NCBI GenBank assembly: GCA_007695035.1
Contig: REEO01000083.1
Location: 1-37,436 of the forward strand
Length of the DNA stretch: 37,436 nt
Direction of reading: 5' to 3'
DNA from: Saprospirales bacterium
GTDB taxonomy: Bacteria > Bacteroidota > Bacteroidia > Chitinophagales > Saprospiraceae
Each line of letters opens with the position of its first letter. Within the stretch, counting starts at the first letter, position 1. The translations under genes and the position numbers were made by a program. The notes beneath the pieces were generated by a model that was given only the letters and a program-made list of their open reading frames with translations, ran no database searches and was not told where the DNA came from. This document shows, piece after piece, positions 8,064 to 16,128 of the stretch.

Positions 8064-8801
8064 TTAATCAGCAGGCCGGGAACCGGGACTTAAAACACCG
8101 GCTCCGGTCAGCTCTTCAAATTCACTAACGGTCAGTTTTTCTTCGAAGGTGAATTGATGACCAAACTGGCCCCCGAATTCCTTTTCGTAATGCACCAGTC
8201 CTCTCCCTTTTTCAAAAACCTCCAATCCCTGAACCGGAATTTCCAGATAACCCTCCTGGAAATCCTCAACTATCTCCATTACCTCAAACAGCACAAACCG
8301 GTCTCCAAGATCAGTGGACTTAGTGCTCTGCGGGGTGAAACGCCGATTGCGAATCACTTGCATGTAGGTGCTACTATCCCGGGACGTGTACCATCTTAGG
8401 GATTGAATGTACACATGTGTCTTATCTATGGGGTCCAGTGGATAAAGATTGCCGTGCAAAACCTCCACATCCAACTGTCCCAGACTGTCGTCCAAAATCC
8501 ACAGTTCTTCCTGTATTATTCCATTCGAGGCAATGTATTCGTAACTGCATTGTCTCCAGCCCCTGAACTCATCCATTACACAGATCCTCATCTTTCGCTC
8601 CCCGACCCTGGAAATATGCCAGAATTCATCCGGTTGCTGTCCGTCCATGGATACAAATTGATACACATATCCATCGGTGTTTTCCGGGAAGGGAAAATAG
8701 TACTTTGGACTCTTTATTCTCTCACTTTCACACCCCAGTATGAAAAGAGCGGGTATCACTACCACACAAATAAATAAAACGTGCCTCTTCCGCGTTAACA
8801 T
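8064..8801 (-). CDS. Lipoprotein of unknown function
   Basis: Starting at the ATG at 8801 the protein has 245 residues. Residues 1-24 are a lipoprotein signal (KRH, then VLFICVVVIPALFILGC) with lipobox Cys24. The frame extends upstream to 8861, but a good promoter box at 8859-8866 lies inside that extension, which favours the shorter form. The mature part is beta-rich with many Trp and Tyr residues, and I recognise no family. The gene is divergent from secA and upstream of the type B T9SS protein. Envelope location is well supported; function is not. Confidence 0.8.
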   Translation of the reverse strand: MLTRKRHVLFICVVVIPALFILGCESERIKSPKYYFPFPENTDGYVYQFVSMDGQQPDEFWHISRVGERKMRICVMDEFRGWRQCSYEYIASNGIIQEELWILDDSLGQLDVEVLHGNLYPLDPIDKTHVYIQSLRWYTSRDSSTYMQVIRNRRFTPQSTKSTDLGDRFVLFEVMEIVEDFQEGYLEIPVQGLEVFEKGRGLVHYEKEFGGQFGHQFTFEEKLTVSEFEELTGAGVLSPGSRPAD

Positions 8802-8822
8802 ATTGCTTTTGTTGGAGCTGTT

Positions 8823-8878
8823 TGCCAATCTGCCGATCATTCCGTAAAAAGTTGGCTGCAAAAGTAAGCAGATTGGCA
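8823..8878. promoter_or_regulatory. Perfect 11-bp inverted repeat in the lipoprotein/secA divergent region
   Basis: TGCCAATCTGC at 8823-8833 is the exact reverse complement of GCAGATTGGCA at 8868-8878, with 34 bp between. The right arm borders the -7 box of the minus-strand promoter and the left arm falls in the lipoprotein leader. It could be a two-site operator or a leader hairpin. The chance of an 11-bp perfect pair this close is low, but the function is unknown. Confidence 0.5.
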
Positions 8879-8889
8879 GATATTGACAA
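8859..8889 (-). promoter_or_regulatory. Bacteroidota-type promoter for the lipoprotein gene
   Basis: On the minus strand, TACTTTTG (8866-8859) matches the TAnnTTTG -7 consensus. A TTG (8889-8887) lies 20 nt upstream in the -33 position. Transcription would start near 8850, leaving a leader of about 50 nt before the ATG at 8801. This excludes the longer frame start. Confidence 0.65.
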
Positions 8890-8931
8890 CAGAGTTTGTA
8901 GCGATAATATAGATTGGGGCCAAAGAATCCC

Positions 8932-8939
8932 TATCTTTG
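8932..8939 (+). promoter_or_regulatory. Bacteroidota -7 box for secA
   Basis: TATCTTTG matches TAnnTTTG exactly and lies 38 bp before the secA ATG at 8978. The -33 element is weak: the nearest TTG (8914-8916) is closer than usual. It supports 8978 over the upstream in-frame TTG at 8822. Confidence 0.65.
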
Positions 8940-8977
8940 CGGCTGCAAAATTTTTTGACAAAGAATTAAACCTTACA

Positions 8978-11900
8978 ATGGGTAATTTTATAACCAATGC
9001 GCTGGGAAAAATTTTTGGGAACAAGCACGAAAAAGAAGTGCGAAGTCTGATGCCCATCGTTGAAGAGATAAATGAAATAGGAGAATCCCTGGTCGAGCTT
9101 TCTCACGATGAACTAAGAAACAAGACCTTTGAATTCAAAGAGCGTATCAATGAATCCCTTTCTGAAATAAACGAGGAGATCGATAATCTTCAGGAGCAGG
9201 CTGATGTGGAAGAAGACCTCGAGGTCAAAGAGCAATTGTTCAACGACATCGATAGCTTGATTGAGGAGAGGAATCAGGAACTGGAAGAAGTACTCCAGGA
9301 AATGCTGCCGGAAGCTTTCGCAGTGGTTAAGGAAACGGCCAGGAGGTTTGTGAAGAATAGCGAACTTGAGGTGGCCTGCACTGAGCACGACAAAAAAATC
9401 GCCGTCAAGGGCAAATATGTCAAGGTTAAGGGTGATAAAGCCATCTGGAAAAATGAGTGGGTGGCTGCCGGCGGTGAAATAAAGTGGAATATGGTCCACT
9501 ACGATGTGCAATTGATAGGTGGTATGGTCCTTCATGCGGGGAAAATTGCCGAGATGCAAACCGGTGAAGGTAAAACACTGGTGGCAACACTACCCGCCTA
9601 TCTCAATGGACTGGCAGGATATGGTGTGCACCTCGTAACGGTTAATGATTACCTCGCCCGAAGGGACAGCGAGTGGGTAGGCCCCATCTTCGAGTTCCTT
9701 CACCTGACCGTTGATTGTATCGACAAATACAAACCCCACACCCCCGAAAGAAAAAACGCCTACAACTGCGACGTCACTTACGGAACCAATAATGAGTTTG
9801 GTTTCGATTACCTGCGTGACAACATGGTTAGATCCATTGAAGAAAAGGTGCAGCGGAGGAACCACTATGTCATGGTGGATGAGGTGGACAGCGTCTTGAT
9901 CGACGATGCCAGAACACCTTTGATTATTTCGGGACCAATTCCAAAAGGAGCCGATGATCAGGAATACCAGGTACTAAAGCCCAAAATTGAACGCCTGTTG
10001 CAGGCCCAAAGGCAACTTGCATCCAACTTCCTGGCAGAGGGTAAAAAACATTTCAAGGAGGGCAAACTCGGACATAACGAAGGTGAAGCAGGACTTGCGC
10101 TATTGCGCTCTTTCAGAGCCAATCCTAAATCACGCCCACTGATCAAATTCCTCAGTCAGGAAGGAGCCAAGGTCGAACTCCAAAAAACGGAGAACTACTT
10201 TATGCAGGAGCAATCCAAGCATATGCATATTGCAGACGAACCCCTGTATTTTACCATTGATGAAAAAAACAGGCAGGTGGAGCTCACCGAAAAAGGTGGA
10301 GAATTCCTCGCCCAGGGTGAAGAGGACCCCAATTTGTTCATCATGCCCGATATCGCCACTGAAATGGAGGCCATTCAAAGTGATGAGGAACTCAGCGAGG
10401 GTGAAAAAAAGGAGTTGTCTGACAAACTTATAAGGGATTATTCCACCAAGTCAAAAAGACTTCACGCCGCGCAGCAACTCCTCAAGGCCTATAGCCTGTT
10501 CGAAAAGGATGAGGAATATGTTGTCATGGACGGTCAGGTAAAAATCGTGGACGAGCAGACCGGTCGAATCATGGAAGGTCGTCGTTACTCGGACGGACTA
10601 CACCAGGCCATTGAGGCTAAAGAAAATGTGAAAATTGGAGACATAACCCAGACTTACGCGACGGTCACCCTGCAGAATTACTTCAGGATGTACCACAAAC
10701 TCGCAGGTATGACGGGCACAGCGGAAACGGAAGCCTCGGAGTTCTGGCAAATCTACGAACTTGATGTAAGTATCATCCCTACCAACAAGCCTGTCATAAG
10801 AGACGACAGGCAGGACAAAGTTTTTAAAACCGCTCGCGAAAAGTACAATGCGGTCATTGAGGAGATCGATGACCTGGTGAGCAATGGCCAACCGGTATTG
10901 GTAGGTACCACCTCGGTCGAAATATCGGAAAAACTCAGCCGGATGCTCAACCTCCGGAACATTAAGCACAATGTACTCAACGCAAAACAGCACCAAAGGG
11001 AGGCAGAAATTGTAGCAGAGGCCGGAAAGCCGGGAGCTGTGACCATTGCGACCAACATGGCCGGTAGGGGAACCGACATTAAAATTTCCCAGGAGGTAAA
11101 AGACGCCGGTGGTTTGGCCATTATTGGTACGGAGCGACACGACTCGCGTAGGGTGGACAGACAGCTCAGAGGTCGTGCCGGAAGACAGGGAGACCCGGGA
11201 TCCAGTCAGTTTTACATATCCCTTGAGGACAATCTCATGAGGCTCTTTCACTCCGAGAAAATAGCTAAACTCATGGACAGAATGGGGCACAAGGATGGCG
11301 AAATGATCCAACACCCCATGGTTACCAAGTCAATCGAGCGCGCCCAGAAAAAGGTGGAGGAAAACAACTTCGGTATCCGGAAAAAACTGCTGGAGTACGA
11401 TGATGTAATGAACATCCAGCGGGAGGCTATTTACAAAAAACGAGACAACGCGCTAAGCGGAGAACGCCTTTCTGTGGACATCAACAACATGTTCATAGGG
11501 CTGACGGAAACACTGGTGCTCGATCATAAATACAACGGAGATTTTGAGAGCTTCAGACGCGCTTCTATCTCACTCCTCGCTGTGGACCCATCCGAAATGG
11601 ATGCCGCCACCTTTAAGGAGGGCAGAGAAGACCAGGTCATTGGCGATTTTCAGCGCATCGTCATGGAAGTTTACAAGCGTAAGACAGAGCAGATCAAAGA
11701 CCTTCTTCTTCCCGTCATTCAAAGGGTACAGGAAAATGAGGGGCACAGGTTCAAGCGTATAGCCATTCCTTTTGTGAGCAGCAGAGCCAAACAACTGCCA
11801 ATTGCCGCCGACCTCAAAGAGGCCGCAGAAAGCGAGGGAAAAACCATCATGCGGGACATTGAAAAAACGGTTACGCTTGCCCTCATAGATGAAAACTGGA

Positions 11901-12298
11901 AGGAGCACCTCAGGCGAATGGACGAACTGAAGGAATCCGTGCAATCGGCTTCTTTTGAGCAAAAAGACCCACTCGTCATCTACAAGATGGAGGCCTTTAA
12001 GCTCTTTGAGGAGTTTATTCACAAAGTAAACCAGGATGTGACTTCCTACTTGCTGGAGGGTAGAATTCAGTTGAGGGGTGAAGAGGATATCCGGGAAGCT
12101 CAGCAGGAAAAAACAGACTTTAGCAAGGCTAAAACGCACCGCAGCCCCGAGGAAGAAGCTCAGAGAAGAGCAGCCATGGGCACCGGTGGAAGGAAAAAAG
12201 TGGAAACCTTTGTCAGGCAGGAAGAAAAAGTGGGTCGAAATGATCCCTGTCCTTGCGGTAGCGGCAAAAAATTCAAGCACTGCCACGGAAGAGCATAA
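8978..12298 (+). CDS. secA: Preprotein translocase ATPase SecA
   Basis: SecA is the ATPase motor that pushes unfolded preproteins through SecYEG; T9SS cargo also needs it for inner-membrane passage. The 1,106-residue protein shows Walker A (MQTGEGKTLVATLPAYL, GEGKT at 196-200), the DEAD-type Walker B (MVDEVDSVLIDDARTPL, about 299-315), the helicase-like motifs TNMAGRGTDI and QLRGRAGRQGDPGSS, and a C-terminal zinc site (Cys1091, Cys1093, Cys1102, His1103). It is longer than the roughly 900-residue E. coli form because of a coiled-coil insert (about 51-110), an insert before HYDVQLIGG (about 133-172) and a large one after SGPIPKGA (from about 320), as usual in Bacteroidota. The frame extends upstream to 8822, but the conserved N-terminus MGNFITNALGKIFG and the promoter place the start at 8978. 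Confidence 0.98.
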   Translation: MGNFITNALGKIFGNKHEKEVRSLMPIVEEINEIGESLVELSHDELRNKTFEFKERINESLSEINEEIDNLQEQADVEEDLEVKEQLFNDIDSLIEERNQELEEVLQEMLPEAFAVVKETARRFVKNSELEVACTEHDKKIAVKGKYVKVKGDKAIWKNEWVAAGGEIKWNMVHYDVQLIGGMVLHAGKIAEMQTGEGKTLVATLPAYLNGLAGYGVHLVTVNDYLARRDSEWVGPIFEFLHLTVDCIDKYKPHTPERKNAYNCDVTYGTNNEFGFDYLRDNMVRSIEEKVQRRNHYVMVDEVDSVLIDDARTPLIISGPIPKGADDQEYQVLKPKIERLLQAQRQLASNFLAEGKKHFKEGKLGHNEGEAGLALLRSFRANPKSRPLIKFLSQEGAKVELQKTENYFMQEQSKHMHIADEPLYFTIDEKNRQVELTEKGGEFLAQGEEDPNLFIMPDIATEMEAIQSDEELSEGEKKELSDKLIRDYSTKSKRLHAAQQLLKAYSLFEKDEEYVVMDGQVKIVDEQTGRIMEGRRYSDGLHQAIEAKENVKIGDITQTYATVTLQNYFRMYHKLAGMTGTAETEASEFWQIYELDVSIIPTNKPVIRDDRQDKVFKTAREKYNAVIEEIDDLVSNGQPVLVGTTSVEISEKLSRMLNLRNIKHNVLNAKQHQREAEIVAEAGKPGAVTIATNMAGRGTDIKISQEVKDAGGLAIIGTERHDSRRVDRQLRGRAGRQGDPGSSQFYISLEDNLMRLFHSEKIAKLMDRMGHKDGEMIQHPMVTKSIERAQKKVEENNFGIRKKLLEYDDVMNIQREAIYKKRDNALSGERLSVDINNMFIGLTETLVLDHKYNGDFESFRRASISLLAVDPSEMDAATFKEGREDQVIGDFQRIVMEVYKRKTEQIKDLLLPVIQRVQENEGHRFKRIAIPFVSSRAKQLPIAADLKEAAESEGKTIMRDIEKTVTLALIDENWKEHLRRMDELKESVQSASFEQKDPLVIYKMEAFKLFEEFIHKVNQDVTSYLLEGRIQLRGEEDIREAQQEKTDFSKAKTHRSPEEEAQRRAAMGTGGRKKVETFVRQEEKVGRNDPCPCGSGKKFKHCHGRA

Positions 12299-12432
12299 CT
12301 CCCTCCAACTTTCAAACAAGTTCAAATGCTAAAAAGACGCAATTGCAGTTTTAATTCATGTTAAAATAGTCTGGTGAGGCAACAGATCGTTTCTCACAAT
12401 ATGACAATTATTAACCGGTAAAATCTTATCCT

Positions 12433-13164
12433 ATGAAAATTTCATCAGCCATCAGTTTAATCGCCATTGCAGGCGGCTTTCTTTTCATGACATCCTGTTC
12501 GCAGCAAGTAACGGGAGTGGTTCAGCCCGGGTATGACTGGCACGACACCGACCACCTAAAAGATGGATCCCTGACCTACAACATACGTTTTCACCGCAGT
12601 GGCTTTGAACCGAGAGACATGGGAGAATTCACCCAAATCACCTCGATAACCGGTGACACCATCACACTTGTTAGAAATACGCTCAGAGCAGGAACCGAGG
12701 CCTCCGATACACTCATTATGACCTATCCGGAACTCATGCCCATTTCTTTTTCATCCAGACAGGGCTCCAGAAAGAGCCATTACAAAGTGGTTGATGGTGA
12801 AATTCAGGGTGAGGTCGAATACCCAAGTATCGATGACTTCCGATTTGGACGCCCATTCGAACAGCCCTTTTTTGATCTGGCATCCATCGGCCTGGTGCTC
12901 GGTGGAGTCAATGACGAAAGCCTGGCAGCAAACACCATAAAAATATTCGACTCAGAGTCAGGCGAGTTTACATCCTTTAAAGTGGAAACTGTAGAGAGAG
13001 AAAGAGTTGAAACCGCAAGTGGAAATACCTACAATTGCAATGCCTTCAAGGGTACCATTAACAACGCCAAAGCTTCCCTCTGGCTCGATCGACGCTCCGG
13101 CAAACTCATTAAAACCTACTCGGAAATGCAAGCCAATATGGCCGTGGAAATGCTACTTCAGTAG
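12433..13164 (+). CDS. Lipoprotein, DUF3108-like
   Basis: The protein has 243 residues. A lipoprotein signal precedes the lipobox MTSC (ISLIAIAGGFLFMTSC). The body is beta-rich, with the pattern of DUF3108-like envelope proteins: an N-terminal LTYNIRFH strand, HYKVVDGEIQGEVEYP, and a C-terminal WLDRRSGKLIKTYSEMQ. Function of the family is not established. The gene lies 134 bp after secA on the same strand with no obvious promoter or terminator between, so read-through from secA is possible. It ends before a bidirectional-looking terminator. Confidence 0.75.
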   Translation: MKISSAISLIAIAGGFLFMTSCSQQVTGVVQPGYDWHDTDHLKDGSLTYNIRFHRSGFEPRDMGEFTQITSITGDTITLVRNTLRAGTEASDTLIMTYPELMPISFSSRQGSRKSHYKVVDGEIQGEVEYPSIDDFRFGRPFEQPFFDLASIGLVLGGVNDESLAANTIKIFDSESGEFTSFKVETVERERVETASGNTYNCNAFKGTINNAKASLWLDRRSGKLIKTYSEMQANMAVEMLLQ

Positions 13165-13170
13165 GGGCCT

Positions 13171-13204
13171 CAGTTGTGAATTGTTGAGTCAGTGAGTTAG
13201 TGAA
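13171..13204. repeat. Dispersed intergenic repeat, copy 1
   Basis: CAGTTGTGAATTG followed by TGAGT and GTGAGTTA units lies just after the lipoprotein stop. The same string recurs at 18815-18843 with three or four changes. The short internal GTGAGT period suggests a slippage-prone dispersed repeat. The rest of 13165-13470 holds only the terminator. Confidence 0.6.
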
Positions 13205-13390
13205 TCGGGGCGGTAGATAGTAGATGGTTGATGGCTGTTTGCGGCCTTAGTGCATAGCATCCTGCATCAAATCGATTTTATCGGGTATTTTTATATGGCG
13301 GTTTTCTCCTTTTGCTCAAAGAATGATTCCATGAAATAAATAGGAATCCATTAGGCATGAAATGATTATAAAAATCCCCAAAACAAAAAA

Positions 13391-13429
13391 GGGGAAGTGG
13401 ACCTATACAGATCGACCTCCCCATTTTTT
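13391..13429. terminator. Terminator between convergent genes
   Basis: GGGGAAGTGGA (13391-13401) pairs with TCGACCTCCCC (13412-13422) with two mismatches, giving an 11-bp stem with a 10-nt loop. A run of six T follows on the plus strand and a run of six A precedes it, so it can work in both directions. It separates the DUF3108-like lipoprotein (+) from the metal-binding gene (-). Confidence 0.8.
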
Positions 13430-13470
13430 ATTACCCCATTGAAACAGGGGAATTAGATGTTTATTGCGCT

Positions 13471-14079
13471 TCAATCTCGTCTTTCATACTTACAACACTC
13501 TTGAAGATTGTTGTAAACGCGGTCGCGGGCAGTCACCTCATCGGTATCATGTCCAACCCTGGCCACGGCGCGATGCACTCGGTTCAAGTTTGTTCTGTCA
13601 GCATTGTAGATTACCTCCAGCGTTTGGCTTTCGGCATCCCATTTAGCGGATTCCACCCCCCTGACTGAGAGAGCAGCTTTTTCAATGCGATCCTTGCACA
13701 TTCCGCAGTTACCGTAAACCTTTACAGAGGCCTCCCTCATTTTGGCCTCATCGGAAGCTTTTTTCACTTTGTACTCCCCGCTGGTTCCATCGGCCCTTTC
13801 AATGGCCACAGAAATGGTGGTGTATCCGGCTTCATCGACCATTTTTTTCACCAATTCATAGTCCATTTCCATCCCGGCAGACACCTTGTAAGTCACAGTA
13901 CCGGAACTCAAATCCACTTCAATGTCTTTGATACCATCTAATTCGTTGAATTTGCTTTCAATACCGTAAGCACAGAAGGAACATCCGAGTCCATCTACCC
14001 TTACAGAGAAATGATCGTACTGGGCATTCGCACTGAAGCCCATTGCTATTATCGAAAAAAATAAGATTATTGATTTCAT
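13471..14079 (-). CDS. Secreted protein with two heavy-metal-associated (HMA) domains
   Basis: The protein has 202 residues with a signal peptide (about 1-20, IILFFSIIAMGFSANA). Two ferredoxin-like HMA modules follow, with metal sites GLGCSFC (Cys33, Cys36) and GNCGMC (Cys125, Cys128). A Cys-Cys pair near the end (195-196, NLQECCKYER) is typical of related secreted HMA proteins in Bacteroidota. It probably binds Cu(I) or a similar soft metal in the periplasm; the metal is not determined by sequence. It is the last gene of a three-gene unit, 28 bp behind the outer-membrane barrel gene. Confidence 0.88.
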   Translation of the reverse strand: MKSIILFFSIIAMGFSANAQYDHFSVRVDGLGCSFCAYGIESKFNELDGIKDIEVDLSSGTVTYKVSAGMEMDYELVKKMVDEAGYTTISVAIERADGTSGEYKVKKASDEAKMREASVKVYGNCGMCKDRIEKAALSVRGVESAKWDAESQTLEVIYNADRTNLNRVHRAVARVGHDTDEVTARDRVYNNLQECCKYERRD

Positions 14080-14107
14080 TGTTGTTGTGTTATTTTAGTT
14101 AAAAAAA

Positions 14108-14884
14108 TCAGAGTACCATCCGGCCCCCTGCGAGCAGATTCCAGTTCTGCTCATATCCAATTGGTAAATCCTGACTGATGGGAAAGCGCACGGAAGCTTC
14201 CACAGTAAATTTGCCCCGCGCATACTGTAATCCCGGAGCGATGTAATATCCGTATTGGGAGTTGCCCTCATGCCCTCGCATGTTCATGCCATCCGCCTCT
14301 AAGTAAACATTGATCTGATTCGTGGGGTAAGCGGGCGGCAAAAGGGGTAGGGCGACTCCCAACTGATAGCTGAGCATATTTAAATCGCTATCTCCGGGCA
14401 CTACATAATACCCCACTTCTGCCTGCACCCCAAGTGAAAGGCTTTCATAAGCAGCCAGAGTCCCGAAAAAGGTTTTATGATGCCCCATACCGGCTATGGG
14501 AACTTTTAAATCCCTGCCTGTAGGAAAGGAGTGCTTTGCTTTCGCGGCGATTCGGGTGGTTTTGCCCATGCCGTCTTTTCGGTAAAACTGGTACTTGAGC
14601 ATCACTGCCATGTCTCCCGGACGATCGCTACCCCAGTCGCTGGAAAAAACCCAGGGTATTTCCAGCTCTACCGCAAAATCGCGGGTCACGTTGTGATCTG
14701 CCATCAGCAAAGCAATGGAGTAATTGGTCCGGTCAGTATTGATGTAATTGTAAAGTGCCCTGACTGTGCTCTCACCTGAGCCGAGCATAATTGGCTTGTC
14801 CAATCTGATCGGAGGACCCTGTGCATTGAGGGTAGTTCCGGACAGACCCAATCCAATTATGAATACTATGAAATTAATTCGCAT
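14108..14884 (-). CDS. Outer-membrane barrel, MetA-pathway (Phenol_MetA_deg)-like transporter
   Basis: The protein has 258 residues with a signal peptide (about 1-21). The mature part is made of amphipathic beta-strands with features of the MetA_deg-like outer-membrane family: early DKPIMLGSGESTVRALYNY, then HSFPTGRD, and a C-terminal SVRFPISQDLPIG. Members often sit beside metal-resistance genes despite the family name. Here it lies between a HYC_CC_PP protein and an HMA protein, so metal export or uptake is a reasonable inference. No plug domain or TonB box is visible. Confidence 0.72.
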   Translation of the reverse strand: MRINFIVFIIGLGLSGTTLNAQGPPIRLDKPIMLGSGESTVRALYNYINTDRTNYSIALLMADHNVTRDFAVELEIPWVFSSDWGSDRPGDMAVMLKYQFYRKDGMGKTTRIAAKAKHSFPTGRDLKVPIAGMGHHKTFFGTLAAYESLSLGVQAEVGYYVVPGDSDLNMLSYQLGVALPLLPPAYPTNQINVYLEADGMNMRGHEGNSQYGYYIAPGLQYARGKFTVEASVRFPISQDLPIGYEQNWNLLAGGRMVL

Positions 14885-14992
14885 TGGTGCTTTAATTGTG
14901 TTTGAAAAATGTATTGATGTACCTTATTCACGGACAGGTGCCAGTGCAACCGTCCATGAGAGCTCTAACAAGGTGAGAATCATCAAACATTT

Positions 14993-15463
14993 CTAACACA
15001 AAAGCGCATTGTATTCGATCCACAGCGATTTGGTAAGCCGTGGCGATTTGGGAGGAGGGTAAAGTACCATCGATTCAGCCCATTCTCCATTGATTCTATC
15101 ATTGCCGAAATCAAAGAAGAAAGTGTGGTGATCCACCACTTCTGTAGCGGATTCATAACCGGCCCGGAGGTACTCTATATCGTTTTGAACAAAGTTATAT
15201 TCTTCGTCGCAGCAATCCTTGCTTTCGGATTCACTTTCGCAAGCATCTGCATCAGCGGGACAACAGGAAGCCATTTCACCTTCTTTGTTCTCACTGCTTT
15301 CGCAAACACATACCGGAGATGTAAAAAATGAAGTGAGCGTTCCTTCCGTCTGGCAATAATGTACTATGATGCCTATTCCGGTGGTCGAAATAAGCATTTT
15401 CAATGCCAGTACGATATGTAGAACTCTTTGTGTCATAATACTTACAAGTCTTTTAAACAGCAT
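14993..15463 (-). CDS. HYC_CC_PP family protein
   Basis: The protein has 156 residues and fits the family named for its motifs: an N-terminal membrane segment (VLALKMLISTTGIGIIV) running into HYC, two Cys-Cys pairs (ASCCPADADAC and KDCCDEE) and a C-terminal YPPPKSPR. An internal ATG at 15436 (MTQRVLHIVLALK) may be the real start. Function is not established; in my recollection such genes accompany metal-responsive outer-membrane transporters and HMA proteins. Here it is the first gene of a unit with a barrel (108 bp downstream) and a double-HMA protein, which suggests metal handling. Confidence 0.82.
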   Translation of the reverse strand: MLFKRLVSIMTQRVLHIVLALKMLISTTGIGIIVHYCQTEGTLTSFFTSPVCVCESSENKEGEMASCCPADADACESESESKDCCDEEYNFVQNDIEYLRAGYESATEVVDHHTFFFDFGNDRINGEWAESMVLYPPPKSPRLTKSLWIEYNALLC

Positions 15464-15591
15464 CTACAGTCAAAATGTTATGTTTTTAGGAAATTTTATG
15501 CTGGAGTTATTGGTGCAATCGGGTTTGGGTTGTTCTTCTATAAACCAAAAATGCTGAGTCAATTTCCACAAACCACTAAGAAAAACCACTT

Positions 15592-16128
15592 ATGGTACTT
15601 TATTTCCTGGCGCTATTGCCCCCGGAGGATTTGAGAGAAAAAGTAAAGGAGATCAAACTGGAGATCAGCCGGTGTTATGGTGCATCCCATGCATTAAAAT
15701 CCCCGGCACATATCACCCTTCAGATGCCTTTCAGGAAAAAGGAGTCTGCTGAGCAGTCTATGGAAGAGGCACTCAGCGGTTTTTCAGAAAAGTGCAAACC
15801 CTTTTACATTGAATTGGGCGGATTCGATTTCTTTCCTCCAAAGGTGATTTTCATACGGATTTCAGACCATCGACCATTAGTGGCACTGCGAAATAATTTA
15901 CTTCCGGTGCTTTGGGAGAGACTAGAATTAACCAAAAAACAGACTGGGAACAGGTTCCACCCTCATCTGACAGTGGCGACTCGCGATCTGAAGGATGAGG
16001 CTTTTCCCGTTGCCAGGGAAGATTTTTCCGGGCGGGAATTCAGTTCGGGTTTTGAGGTAAAAAGCCTTTACCTGCTGAAACACAATGGCAAGAACTGGGA
16101 TATTTTCAAAGAGTTTCCCTTTTCATAG
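15592..16128 (+). CDS. 2H phosphoesterase, 2'-5' RNA ligase (LigT/ThpR)-like
   Basis: The protein has 178 residues and both catalytic HxT/S-type motifs of the 2H superfamily: AHITLQM near residue 40 and FHPHLTVAT near 122. Length and motif spacing fit single-domain LigT-like proteins, which act on 2',5'- or cyclic phosphodiester bonds in RNA; the actual substrate is unknown. It is divergent from the HYC_CC_PP gene. Its 3' end overlaps the convergent beta-CASP gene by 6 bp, so the two stop codons are adjacent on opposite strands with no terminator between. Confidence 0.88.
   Translation: MVLYFLALLPPEDLREKVKEIKLEISRCYGASHALKSPAHITLQMPFRKKESAEQSMEEALSGFSEKCKPFYIELGGFDFFPPKVIFIRISDHRPLVALRNNLLPVLWERLELTKKQTGNRFHPHLTVATRDLKDEAFPVAREDFSGREFSSGFEVKSLYLLKHNGKNWDIFKEFPFS

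Noticed and set aside
8802-8861. 20-codon N-terminal extension of the lipoprotein
   Set aside because: It would contain the gene's own promoter box and would move the lipoprotein signal away from the N-terminus.
8822-8977. Upstream in-frame extension of SecA
   Set aside because: Starts at TTG, covers the divergent promoters and does not resemble SecA. The conserved N-terminus begins at 8978 behind a -7 box.
10598-11314. Long open frame (238 codons) antisense to secA
   Set aside because: A shadow of the strongly coding secA frame, with no homology features. Several other long antisense frames in the window are explained the same way.
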